Below are positions 44,234-51,872 of a DNA stretch of 64,000 nucleotides, one piece after another; within the stretch, counting starts at the first letter, position 1, and each line of letters begins with the position of its first letter. The notes below the pieces were generated by a model that had not been told where the DNA came from, ran no database searches, and saw nothing but the letters and a program-made list of their open reading frames with translations. The position numbers and the translations under genes are program-made. This DNA is from Microtetraspora malaysiensis (GTDB taxonomy: Bacteria; Actinomycetota; Actinomycetes; Streptosporangiales; Streptosporangiaceae), in NCBI RefSeq assembly GCF_001528665.1, contig NZ_BBYJ01000006.1:186001-250000 (forward strand), in the 5' to 3' direction.

Positions 44234-44290
44234 GTGCGAAGTTACGCGTGGGTAGATCCGTCACAGAGGCGTTATCTGCGCATTCGCACG
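44234..44290. repeat. Interrupted inverted repeat upstream of the acyl-CoA ligase
   Basis: GTGCGAA at 44234-44240 is complementary to TTCGCAC at 44283-44289; one more pair (C44233, G44290) extends it to 8 bp with 42 nt between the arms. It lies in the 283-bp divergent region (44158-44440), where I see no other clear element for the ligase gene. Confidence 0.3.
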
Positions 44291-44427
44291 CTATCAGGGC
44301 GGTCGTCGGGGCTCGTGGGACCGGGCGTTCCGTGGAGGAGACCGGACTCGCTCCTTACTTGCCGGCACGCTCCGAAGGTTCGAACACGCGATCGGGGCGG
44401 GCGCCGGACCGGCTCGGGCGCCGGTAC

Positions 44428-44433
44428 TACGAT
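44428..44433 (+). promoter_or_regulatory. -10 TACGAT of a leaderless promoter
   Basis: TACGAT ends 7 nt before ATG 44441. The hexamer overlaps the alternative in-frame ATG at 44432, which makes 44441 the likelier start. Confidence 0.5.
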
Positions 44434-44440
44434 GTCCGGC

Positions 44441-45208
44441 ATGAGGGTGCATGTCGTCAGCGACGTCCACGGCCGGGCCGACGCCCTGGCTCGGGCGGGC
44501 GACGGCGCCGACGCCCTCGTATGCCTGGGCGACCTCATCCTCTTCGTCGACTACGCCGACCACTCGCGCGGGATCTTCGCCGACCTGTTCGGACGGGAGA
44601 AGGCCTCCGAGTTCATCGGGCTGCGCACCGCGGGCCGGTTCGACGAGGCGCGGGCCATGTCGGCCGGGCTGTGGGCCGCGCTCGACGGAGACCCCCGCGA
44701 CCACATCGAGGCCGCGGTCCGCCGCCAGTACGCCGAGATCTTCCAGGCGATGCCGACGCCCGCCTATATGACGTACGGGAACGTGGACGTCCCGCGGCTG
44801 TGGCCGGAGTTCGTCCGCCCCGGCCACGTCGTCCTCGACGGCGCCACCGCCGAGATCGGCGGGCTCAGGTTCGGCTTCGTCGGCGGCGGGCTGCACACCC
44901 CCTACCGCACGCCGTACGAGATCGACGACGAGGAGTACGCCCGCAAGGTCGAGGCGCTGGGCGAGGTGGACGTGCTGTGCTGCCACATCCCGCCCGCGAT
45001 CCCCGAGCTGCTCTACGACGTCGTCGCCCGCCGGCTGGAACGCGGCAGCGAGGCCACCCTGGAGGCCATCAGGAGGACGCAGCCCAGATACGCGCTGTTC
45101 GGGCACGTCCACCAGCCCCTGGTGAGCAGGACCCGGGTGGGTCGCACCGAGTGCGTCAACGTTGGTCATTTCCGCGGGCGCGGCACGCCTTTCGCCCTGG
45201 AATGGTGA
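44441..45208 (+). CDS. Calcineurin-like metallophosphoesterase
   Basis: 255-residue cytoplasmic phosphoesterase with all five metal motifs: SDVHGR, GDLILF, YGNVDV, CCHIPP and GHVHQP. Two additional helical inserts (residues about 40-95) enlarge the cap. Members hydrolyse phosphodiesters or phosphoproteins; the substrate is unknown. ATG 44441 starts 7 nt after TACGAT and has no ribosome site, so the mRNA is probably leaderless. The SRPBCC gene follows 14 bp later with its own candidate promoter inside the gap. Confidence 0.88.
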   Translation: MRVHVVSDVHGRADALARAGDGADALVCLGDLILFVDYADHSRGIFADLFGREKASEFIGLRTAGRFDEARAMSAGLWAALDGDPRDHIEAAVRRQYAEIFQAMPTPAYMTYGNVDVPRLWPEFVRPGHVVLDGATAEIGGLRFGFVGGGLHTPYRTPYEIDDEEYARKVEALGEVDVLCCHIPPAIPELLYDVVARRLERGSEATLEAIRRTQPRYALFGHVHQPLVSRTRVGRTECVNVGHFRGRGTPFALEW

Positions 45209-45210
45209 AG

Positions 45211-45216
45211 TACGGT
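45211..45216 (+). promoter_or_regulatory. -10 TACGGT before the SRPBCC gene
   Basis: TACGGT ends 6 nt before ATG 45223, again without a ribosome site. It lies in the 14-bp gap after the metallophosphoesterase gene. Confidence 0.4.
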
Positions 45217-45222
45217 TAGCCC

Positions 45223-45660
45223 ATGGCTGATCGAACCACGTCGAGCATCACGATCGACGCCGACCCGGCGTCCGTCATGACCGTGATCGCCGACTTCCCC
45301 GCCTACCCCGAGTGGGCCGGCCAGGTGAAGTCCGCGAGCGTCCTGGAGACCGCCGAGCAGGGCCGGGCGGCACGCGTCCGGTTCGCCCTCGACGCCGGGG
45401 TGATCAGCGACGACTACGTCCTCGGCTACGAGTGGATCGATGACACCGCCGTGAGCTGGCACATCGTCGAGCCCGGCAAGATGGTCTCCGGTCTGGACGG
45501 CAGCTACCGCCTCACCGAGACCTCCGGCGGCACCGAGGTGACGTACGAGCTGGCCGTGGACCTCAAGGTGCCGATGATCGGCATGATCAAGCGCAAGGCC
45601 GAGAAGGTCATCGTCGACACGGCCCTCAAGGGGCTCAAGAAGCGCGTCGAAGGCCGATGA
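45223..45660 (+). CDS. SRPBCC (START-like) lipid/ligand-binding protein
   Basis: 145-residue helix-grip protein. It shows the typical start RTTSSITIDADPASVMTVIADFPAYPEW and the C-terminal helix VPMIGMIKRKAEKVIVDTALKGLKKRVEG. SRPBCC proteins hold hydrophobic ligands such as lipids or polyketides. The gene overlaps the ArsA-like ATPase by 4 nt (ATGA). The same SRPBCC-ArsA-DUF5304 order is found, from memory, near Rv2183c-Rv2185c in M. tuberculosis, so a conserved functional unit is likely, perhaps handling membrane lipids or tail-anchored proteins. Confidence 0.88.
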   Translation: MADRTTSSITIDADPASVMTVIADFPAYPEWAGQVKSASVLETAEQGRAARVRFALDAGVISDDYVLGYEWIDDTAVSWHIVEPGKMVSGLDGSYRLTETSGGTEVTYELAVDLKVPMIGMIKRKAEKVIVDTALKGLKKRVEGR

Positions 45661-46817
45661 GGGTCCTCCTCTTCACGGGGAAGGGCGGCGTCGGCAAGAC
45701 CACCGCGGCGGCGGCGACCGCGACCCTCGCGGCGGAGCGCGGACTGAAGACGCTGGTCGTCTCCACGGACACCGCCCACTCCCTCGCCGACGCGCTCGCC
45801 GTGCCCGCCTCCGGAGAGCCGGTCCAGGCGGCGCCGGGACTCTACCTCCAGCAGGTGGACACGCAGAAGGCGCTCGAACGCCACTGGGGCGAGCTGCGGG
45901 CGTACGCCAGGAACGTGCTCCAGGAGCTGGGCCTGGACGAGGTCACCTCCGAGGAGATCACGGTCCTGCCCGGCGCCGAGGAGATCATCGCGCTGCTCGA
46001 ACTGCGCGAGCAGACCCGCGACGGCCGCTGGGACGTCGTCGTGGTCGACTGCGCGCCCACCGCCGAGACGCTGCGGCTGCTCGCTCTCCCCGAGGCCCTC
46101 GACTGGCACGTCAACCGGCTGCTCCCGGGCCTGCGGCGGGTGCTGCGCGCGGTCTCGCCGGTGGTCAGGCACATCGCCAAGGTGAGCGCCCCCGAGGGCG
46201 CCGTCATCTCCGCCGGAGAGCGGCTGCACCGTGGCCTGATGGAGGTCCGCGAGCTGCTGACCGGCGACAACGCCTCGGTCCGCCTCGTGCTCACCCCCGA
46301 GGCCGTGGTCGTCGCCGAGGCCCGGCGCACGCTGACCTCGCTCAGCCTGTACGGCTACCGCGTGGACGGGGTCGTCGCCAACCGCGTCTTCCCGGCCGAC
46401 GACGCCGACGACTGGCGGCGCGGCTGGGTGGAGGCGCAGGCCAGGCAGCTCGCGGAGATCCACCACTCGTTCGCGCCCCTGCCGATTCACACCGTCCCCT
46501 ACCTCCCGGCCGAGCCGGTGGGCCCGCGCGCTCTGGCGGAGGTCGCCGCCGCGCTGTACGGCACGGCCGACCCGTTCGCCCCACCGAGCGCCGAGCCGCC
46601 GATGCGCGTCGAGGCCGACGAACTGGTCCTCGCCCTCCCGCTGGCCGACAAGGAGGCCGTGGATCTGGCCCGCAAGGGAGAGGACCTGATCGTCACGGCG
46701 GGCTCCTACCGGCGGGTGATCGCCCTTCCCGCGGCCCTGGCCCGCAGGGGGATCGCCGGTGCCGTGCTCCGCGACGGGCACCTCCGGGTACGGTTCGAGA
46801 CAGGAGGGGCGAAATGA
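45657..46817 (+). CDS. ArsA/GET3-family ATPase
   Basis: 386-residue P-loop ATPase of the deviant-Walker (MinD/ArsA) class. Residues 5-18 read LFTGKGGVGKTTAA with the signature intradimer Lys. Switch I is STDTAHSLADAL and switch II is VVVDCAPTAETLRLL. The arsenite-binding cysteines of true ArsA are absent and no arsenic gene is nearby, so an oxyanion pump role is unlikely. Relatives (GET3) target membrane proteins. It is translationally coupled to both neighbours (ATGA overlaps). Confidence 0.88.
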   Translation: MRVLLFTGKGGVGKTTAAAATATLAAERGLKTLVVSTDTAHSLADALAVPASGEPVQAAPGLYLQQVDTQKALERHWGELRAYARNVLQELGLDEVTSEEITVLPGAEEIIALLELREQTRDGRWDVVVVDCAPTAETLRLLALPEALDWHVNRLLPGLRRVLRAVSPVVRHIAKVSAPEGAVISAGERLHRGLMEVRELLTGDNASVRLVLTPEAVVVAEARRTLTSLSLYGYRVDGVVANRVFPADDADDWRRGWVEAQARQLAEIHHSFAPLPIHTVPYLPAEPVGPRALAEVAAALYGTADPFAPPSAEPPMRVEADELVLALPLADKEAVDLARKGEDLIVTAGSYRRVIALPAALARRGIAGAVLRDGHLRVRFETGGAK

Positions 46818-47284
46818 CAGAAAACAATGCCAACAACGGGTCCAACGACACCCAGGGCACCAACGGCTCCCCGCGGCAGGACCCGCTCGGGTCGATCGCG
46901 GAGGAGGCCATGAAGCTCTTTGACACCCTGCAGCGGCGGGTCGGCCGCGAGCTGGGCAAGGGTTTCGTGAAGGGCGGCGTGAGCGGGCTCGGTGACGCGC
47001 TGGGCGGTGGTCTCGGCGGCGCGTTCGGCAGCGGCCGTACCGACGACGTGTGGGGAGAGGCGGTCGCCGCCGACGAGCACGACGAGTACATCTGCCGGGC
47101 CTGCCCGGTCTGCCGGGTGATCGCCGCGGGCAAGGAGTCCGGCGGCGACGTCACCGACCACCTGATCGCGGCGGGCGGCGAGCTGGTCACGGCGCTGCGC
47201 CAGGCGGTGGACGCCCTGCAGCAGCGGGCGACCCCGCCCAAGCGGCCGGACGAGCCGCGTGTAGAGCACATCGACCTGGGCTGA
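46814..47284 (+). CDS. DUF5304 protein with CxxCxxC motif
   Basis: 156 residues. The N-terminus is Asn/Gly/Ser-rich and flexible. A helical segment (DPLGSIAEEAMKLFDTLQRRVGREL) and a Gly-rich stretch (GLGDALGGGLGGAFGSG) follow, then a compact domain with ICRACPVCRVIA, and a closing helix (LVTALRQAVDALQQRA). The cysteine cluster could bind zinc or an Fe-S centre. Function unknown; the ATGA overlap ties it to the ArsA-like ATPase. Confidence 0.8.
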   Translation: MTENNANNGSNDTQGTNGSPRQDPLGSIAEEAMKLFDTLQRRVGRELGKGFVKGGVSGLGDALGGGLGGAFGSGRTDDVWGEAVAADEHDEYICRACPVCRVIAAGKESGGDVTDHLIAAGGELVTALRQAVDALQQRATPPKRPDEPRVEHIDLG

Positions 47285-47299
47285 CAGAGGTTTCGAGCA

Positions 47300-48241
47300 A
47301 TGGCCTTGACCATCGGCGTGGACATCGGCGGCACGAAGATCGCTTCGGGTGTCGTCACGGAGGACGGACGGATCCTCGACCGCGCCCTGCGGCCGACGCC
47401 GACCGGCGGTCCCGAGCTGGTGGCCGACGCCATCGCCGACGCGGTGACCGAGCTGGCCCGGCGGCACGCCGTCGAGGCCGTCGGGCTGGGGGCCGCCGGG
47501 TTCGTGGACGAGACCCGGTCGATCGTCCGGTTCGCCCCCAACCTGGTCTGGCGTGAGGAGCCGCTGCGCAAGAAGGTCGCCGAGCTGGTCGGCCTCCCCG
47601 TCGTGGTGGAGAACGACGCCAACGCCACCGCTTGGGGCGAGTACCGCTTCGGCGCGGGCCGGGGCGAGAGCCACGTCGTGTGCGTCGCCCTCGGCACCGG
47701 CATCGGCGGCGGCGTCGTCCTCGGCGGCGCGCTCTACCGGGGCCGCTGGGGCATGGGGGGCGAGCTCGGCCACATGCAGATGGTGCCGGAGGGCCTGCCC
47801 TGCGGGTGCGGCAACCACGGCTGCTGGGAGCAGTACGCCAGCGGGAACGCGCTCGTGCGGCAGGCGCGGATCAACGCCGCCGCCGACCCGTCCTCCGCGG
47901 CCCGCCTGCTTGAGCTGGCCGGCTCCGCGGACGCCGTCGTCGGGCAGCACGTCACCGACGCCGCCAGGGACGGAGACGCCGTCGCGCTCGCCGCGTTCGA
48001 GTTCCTCGCCGACTGGCTGGCCCAGGGCCTGGCCGACCTGGCGGCGGTCCTCGACCCCGGCTGCTTCATCATCGGCGGCGGAGTCTCCGGCGCCGCGGAC
48101 CTGTTCCTCGACCGGGTCCGCGCCGACTACGCGGCCCGCCTCACCGGGCGCGGGCACCGCCCGCTCGCCGGCATCCGCGCCGCCGAGCTGGGACCGGCCG
48201 CCGGCATGGTGGGCGCCGCCGACCTCGCCCGGCTCCGCTGA
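47300..48241 (+). CDS. glk: ROK-family glucokinase
   Basis: 313-residue sugar kinase. The ATP site is IGVDIGGTKIASGV, glucose contacts are VENDANATAWGEYRFG and GELGHMQM, and the ROK zinc motif is CGCGNHGCWE. It phosphorylates glucose with ATP or polyphosphate and in actinomycetes is often the main glucokinase involved in carbon catabolite control. It begins at ATG 47300, 15 bp after the DUF5304 gene, with AGAGG upstream. Confidence 0.92.
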   Translation: MALTIGVDIGGTKIASGVVTEDGRILDRALRPTPTGGPELVADAIADAVTELARRHAVEAVGLGAAGFVDETRSIVRFAPNLVWREEPLRKKVAELVGLPVVVENDANATAWGEYRFGAGRGESHVVCVALGTGIGGGVVLGGALYRGRWGMGGELGHMQMVPEGLPCGCGNHGCWEQYASGNALVRQARINAAADPSSAARLLELAGSADAVVGQHVTDAARDGDAVALAAFEFLADWLAQGLADLAAVLDPGCFIIGGGVSGAADLFLDRVRADYAARLTGRGHRPLAGIRAAELGPAAGMVGAADLARLR

Positions 48242-48301
48242 CGCCGCCGGTGCGGGACCGCGCCGGGCATGTGACGTACGGACGGGAGTCGGGAGCGAGC
48301 G

Positions 48302-49045
48302 CTGGCAGCCATCAGGATCGCCACCTACAACGTGCGGGCGGGGCGTGACGACCGCCGGGCGCTCGTGCGGGTCGTCAACGCCATGCGGCCCGACGTGCTG
48401 TGCGTCCAGGAGGCCCCACGGCTCCCCGGCAGGAGGCGCCGCCTCGCCCGGGAGACCGGCCTGACGATCGCGGCGGGCGGCCGCGCCTCCGGGGCGCGCC
48501 TGGCGGGTACGGCGGTGCTCACCGGCCCCGCCGTACGGGTGTTGCACGCCGCGGAGCACCGGCTGCGCTGGTTCCCCGCACTGGAGCCGCGCGTCGTCGT
48601 GTTCGCGGTCGTCGAGAAGGACGGCCTGCGGCTCGCGGTGTGCTGCTTCCACCTCGACCTGCACCCCGGGGCGCGGCTCCGGCACGCCGCCGAGATCGTG
48701 CCGATCGTGGAGCGCCTCGCCCGGGTCTTCGAGGCGCGCGCCGTCCTGTGCGGGGACGTCAACGAGGAGCCCGGCGGGCCCACCTGGGACTACTTCGACC
48801 GGCGCTTCACGGACTGCTACGGGGAGTCGCCGAAGGGGGAGGGCGGGACCTTCAGTGCCAGGCGGCCGGCGAAGCGGATCGACGGGATCTTCGCCGCCCC
48901 CGGCCTCGCCGTGGCGTGCTGCGGAGCCGCGGACGCCGACCCCGCCGACCTCATGATCGCCAGCGACCACCGCCCTGTGGTCGCGGACCTGTACGGAGAC
49001 ACGCTCGGCGGCGCGGCGATCGGACCTGCCGGGAAATCGGGCTAA
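48302..49045 (+). CDS. Endonuclease/exonuclease/phosphatase-family protein (probable CTG start)
   Basis: 247 residues with the EEP fold. The first strand IRIATYNVRAG contains the conserved N10. Then come E37 (VLCVQEA), the GDVNEEP pair D152/N154, D194 (RIDGIF) and the terminal SDHRPV (D222, H223). The earliest ATG/GTG/TTG in frame is GTG 48332, inside this first strand, which would delete N10. CTG 48302 has GGGAG 6 nt upstream and keeps the fold; the frame is closed by a stop at 48272. It may be a DNase or phosphodiesterase; the substrate is unknown. Confidence 0.78.
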   Translation: MAAIRIATYNVRAGRDDRRALVRVVNAMRPDVLCVQEAPRLPGRRRRLARETGLTIAAGGRASGARLAGTAVLTGPAVRVLHAAEHRLRWFPALEPRVVVFAVVEKDGLRLAVCCFHLDLHPGARLRHAAEIVPIVERLARVFEARAVLCGDVNEEPGGPTWDYFDRRFTDCYGESPKGEGGTFSARRPAKRIDGIFAAPGLAVACCGAADADPADLMIASDHRPVVADLYGDTLGGAAIGPAGKSG

Positions 49046-49103
49046 TAGGTCACATTCGGGACCGGAATGGTGACCTCGCGCACACGGGTCACTCCCGTCA
49101 CCG

Positions 49104-49109
49104 TACGAT
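49104..49109 (+). promoter_or_regulatory. -10 TACGAT of a leaderless promoter
   Basis: TACGAT ends 6 nt before ATG 49116. The in-frame TTG at 49110 immediately follows the hexamer and is a less likely start. Confidence 0.5.
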
Positions 49110-49115
49110 TTGTTC

Positions 49116-50255
49116 ATGACCCGCCGCCACAGACGGCGCGCGGCACCGCTTGGTGTGCTCCTCGCCGGTCTCGTGGCCGGCTTCCTTCTGTGCGCCACAT
49201 CGGTGGCGCCCGCCTATGCCGAACCCGGGAGCCCGGAGTCGGGCAAGCAGGCCACACGCAGCCGGACGTCCTCCGCCAAACTCCAGGCGGACGGCTCCCT
49301 CTCCGACGTCGCCGGACTCTCGGAGAAGGACGTGTGGGCGGTCGGCCAGCAGGACGTCTGGGACTTCTGGCAGAACCAGGGCGTCATCACGCACTGGAAC
49401 GGCACCTCCTGGACGGAGGTGGGCGTCCGCAACGACACCACGGGCGCCGGGCACCTGCGGTCCGTGGCCGCCGCCTCCAAGAACGATGTGTGGGCGGTCG
49501 GTGACGGCCACGACGGCCTGCCGTACGTCGCCAGGGGAAACCGCGACGGGTTCGACCGGCTCACCGTGCCACAGCTGCGCGGCGGCGACTGGATCGGCGC
49601 GGTCGCCGCGACGACCGGCAGGGTGGTGCTGGTCGGCAGCCGGGACGGCCGGACGTTCGTCGCCGAGGCGACCGCTCCCTCCTGGACCGGCTGGGAGACC
49701 GTGCAGGGGCCGGCCGGCGCCCTGTACGGCGTCGGCCTCACCGGCAAGTCGGAGGGCTGGGCGGTCGGCGACTCCGGCTCCCGGCCGGTGATCCTCCGGC
49801 TCACCACGACCGGCTGGAAGGTGGCCCACGTCCCCGTGGTGAAGGGCGGCTTCCTGCGCGACATCTACGTCCAGAGCCGCAAGCGCGCGGTCGCGGTCGG
49901 CGGGGTCTACCAGCGCTCCGGAAAGATCACGCCGCTCGTGCTGTCCTGGGACGGCGAGAGCTGGACCAGGGAGAAGCTGCCCGTCGCCCAGGCCGAGCTG
50001 TACGGCGTGGCCGGCGACGGCGACGGCGCGTTCTGGGTGTCGGGCTACGATCCCGGGCGGCCCGGGACGGCCTTCCTGCTCACCTACACCGGCTCGAAGT
50101 GGAAGGTCGTGCACGGTGACTCGGTGCCCGACCGCACGGTCCGCCTGCAGGCGGTGACCCGGGTCGGTGCGACCACCATGGCGGTCGGGCACACGCTCGA
50201 CGCGAACGACCGCTACCACGACGTGATCGAGACGTTCGGCACCTTGGCCAAATAG
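49116..50255 (+). CDS. Secreted beta-propeller-like repeat protein
   Basis: 379 residues. An export signal (RRHRRRAAPLGVLLAGLVAGF ... AYA) is followed by repeats of about 45-50 residues, each with a D-x-W-A-V-G core: KDVWAVGQQ, NDVWAVGDG, SEGWAVGDS, RAVAVGGVY, GAFWVSGYD and TTMAVGHTL. The repeats end in strands like ITHWNGTSW and VLSWDGESW. The pattern predicts a six- to seven-bladed propeller. No enzyme motif is seen; it is probably a surface or matrix-binding protein. Confidence 0.78.
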   Translation: MTRRHRRRAAPLGVLLAGLVAGFLLCATSVAPAYAEPGSPESGKQATRSRTSSAKLQADGSLSDVAGLSEKDVWAVGQQDVWDFWQNQGVITHWNGTSWTEVGVRNDTTGAGHLRSVAAASKNDVWAVGDGHDGLPYVARGNRDGFDRLTVPQLRGGDWIGAVAATTGRVVLVGSRDGRTFVAEATAPSWTGWETVQGPAGALYGVGLTGKSEGWAVGDSGSRPVILRLTTTGWKVAHVPVVKGGFLRDIYVQSRKRAVAVGGVYQRSGKITPLVLSWDGESWTREKLPVAQAELYGVAGDGDGAFWVSGYDPGRPGTAFLLTYTGSKWKVVHGDSVPDRTVRLQAVTRVGATTMAVGHTLDANDRYHDVIETFGTLAK

Positions 50256-50258
50256 CGC

Positions 50259-50293
50259 GTGCGCCGCCTCTGACCGGTGCGCCGCGTCTGACC
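50259..50293 (+). repeat. Tandem 17-bp repeat after the propeller gene
   Basis: Units at 50259-50275 and 50277-50293 (GTGCGCCGC then TCTGACC) differ at one base and have an 18-bp period. They lie at the start of the 275-bp gap between convergent genes; nothing else is clear in that gap. Confidence 0.45.
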
Positions 50294-50530
50294 ACGGGGC
50301 CGCTCGTCGTGGCGGTCGGTCTCCCGTCGCTTCCGGCTCCGCGCCGGTCGCGGGGCATCCCGGCCGCCCGTCCCCGAAATCGAGCCGGGCGGGGCGCACC
50401 TCCGGTGCGGTCCGGTGCGTACTGATCTCGCCGGGAACGGAGGTCCCCTGGCGGTCGTCCCGAAGCCGCCCGGAGGTCGGGTCAGGCGCAGGGCACGGCC
50501 GCGGCCGGGCGGCGGAGAACAGGCCGGAGG

Positions 50531-50971
50531 TCAGATGACGGCGCCGTCGTCCCAGCCGGAGTCGGCGGGCGGTCCGTCGCCCATCCGCACCACGAGGGCC
50601 ACGAACCCGCCGATGAACGCCGCCACGGCGGCGAAGACGATCCAGCCGTCCATCGGCCAGCTCAGCAGGGCCGCGAGCAGCAGGTACGCGGGGCCGCCGA
50701 AGAGGGCCGCCCACGCCAGCTTGGCGACGCCGTCCGCCTTGGGCAACGGGGGAGGAGGCGGTGGGATGTAGTGGTCCTCGTCGTCGACAGGCTCTCGGAC
50801 GGCCGCCTGGACCGGCTCGGTGTCCTCCTCCTCTTTCTTCTCCGCGGGGGGCTCGTCCGGGACGTTCTCCCGGTCGGGCCATGGTTGACCGGCCGAGGTG
50901 TCCTCGGCCTTCTCATTGAAGGAGGCGACGATCTGACGCCAGACCTCGTCCTCGTCACTCTGTGGCGTCAC
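50531..50971 (-). CDS. Acidic proline-rich protein with two membrane helices
   Basis: 146-residue protein of unknown function. The first 75 residues are acidic and disordered (EKKEEEDTEPVQ, DDEDHYIPPPPPPLPK). Two transmembrane helices follow (about 82-103 and 108-128) and a short acidic tail. Similar small tail-helix proteins are common in actinobacteria. It starts at GTG 50971, 12 bp after the esterase gene stop on the same strand, so it is probably co-transcribed with it. Confidence 0.7.
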   Translation of the reverse strand: MTPQSDEDEVWRQIVASFNEKAEDTSAGQPWPDRENVPDEPPAEKKEEEDTEPVQAAVREPVDDEDHYIPPPPPPLPKADGVAKLAWAALFGGPAYLLLAALLSWPMDGWIVFAAVAAFIGGFVALVVRMGDGPPADSGWDDGAVI

Positions 50972-50983
50972 TTCGATCCCGGG

Positions 50984-51748
50984 TCAGGAGTCCTTCGTCA
51001 AGGGTACCGACGCATGCGTGCGAATGAAGTCGAGGCTCCCCGCGAAGATCGTGGGGGCATCGTTGTCCAACGTGGCGACGTGGTAGCTGTCGGGTAGTTC
51101 TCTGATTTCCAGATTGTTCCCCATTCGCTCCCGGAGGAACTCCACGCTCGCCGGTTTCACCACGTGGTCCTGAGGGCTCCGGTACACCAGCACCGGCTGA
51201 GTGATCCGGTTCAGGTCCTGCTGAACGAGCCTCCAGAAACGTGGCAGCGTGGCGGCGGCCCGGACCGGCGTCCGCGCGTAGCCGAGCTCGGTCGCGCCCT
51301 CTTTCTTGATGTCGCCCGCCACGCCCGGAACCGACCGCAGGAACCATTTCAGCACCGGAGCCAGCCGCAGGATCGGCACGTCGTTCACCACGGACGGATT
51401 GACCACGACCACACCGCGCACCAACTCGCCGTGCACCTCCGCGAGCCGGAGCGCCATGCACCCGCCCATCGACAGGCCCATCACGAACACCTCGGCGCAG
51501 GCGCCGCGCAAATCGGCGAACGACTTGTCCAACTCGGCGTACCAGTCCTCCCAGCGGGTCCGGCTCATCTCCTGCCAGGTCGTGCCGTGGCCGGGAAGCC
51601 GGGGAAGGGCGACGGTCAGCCCGGCCTCCGCGAGGTATTCGCCCCACGGCCGCAACGCCTGAGGTGATCCGGTGAACCCGTGGCACAGCAGGACGCCGAT
51701 CTCGCCCCCGTCATGCTGGTACGGCTCGGCGCCGGAAAGCAGCGGCAT
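50984..51748 (-). CDS. Alpha/beta hydrolase (carboxylesterase/monoacylglycerol lipase-like)
   Basis: 254 residues. The oxyanion-hole loop is LLCHGFTGSPQALRP, the nucleophile is the Ser of VMGLSMGGCMALRLA, the acid is Asp in YRSPQDHVVKP and the His is in DSYHVATLDND, completing the triad. The cap (about 120-165) is the helical lid of the Est30/monoglyceride lipase type. It would hydrolyse short- or medium-chain esters or monoacylglycerols in the cytoplasm. It is divergent from the PlsC-like acyltransferase, which fits lipid turnover. Confidence 0.88.
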   Translation of the reverse strand: MPLLSGAEPYQHDGGEIGVLLCHGFTGSPQALRPWGEYLAEAGLTVALPRLPGHGTTWQEMSRTRWEDWYAELDKSFADLRGACAEVFVMGLSMGGCMALRLAEVHGELVRGVVVVNPSVVNDVPILRLAPVLKWFLRSVPGVAGDIKKEGATELGYARTPVRAAATLPRFWRLVQQDLNRITQPVLVYRSPQDHVVKPASVEFLRERMGNNLEIRELPDSYHVATLDNDAPTIFAGSLDFIRTHASVPLTKDS

Positions 51749-51872
51749 GAGAGAACCTCCGTGTCGGGTGCTCCTCCAGATTCGCCCGATAGTCGCACGT
51801 TGGCCATGGTTAGTGCGAGCACCTTAAGACATGGGAAGATGACTTGCACATCCGATCGAAGGAGCGCCCACG

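Noticed and set aside
45657-46817. Arsenite-pump ATPase ArsA
   Set aside because: The metalloid-binding cysteines are absent and no arsenic-resistance gene is near; GET3-like use is more plausible.
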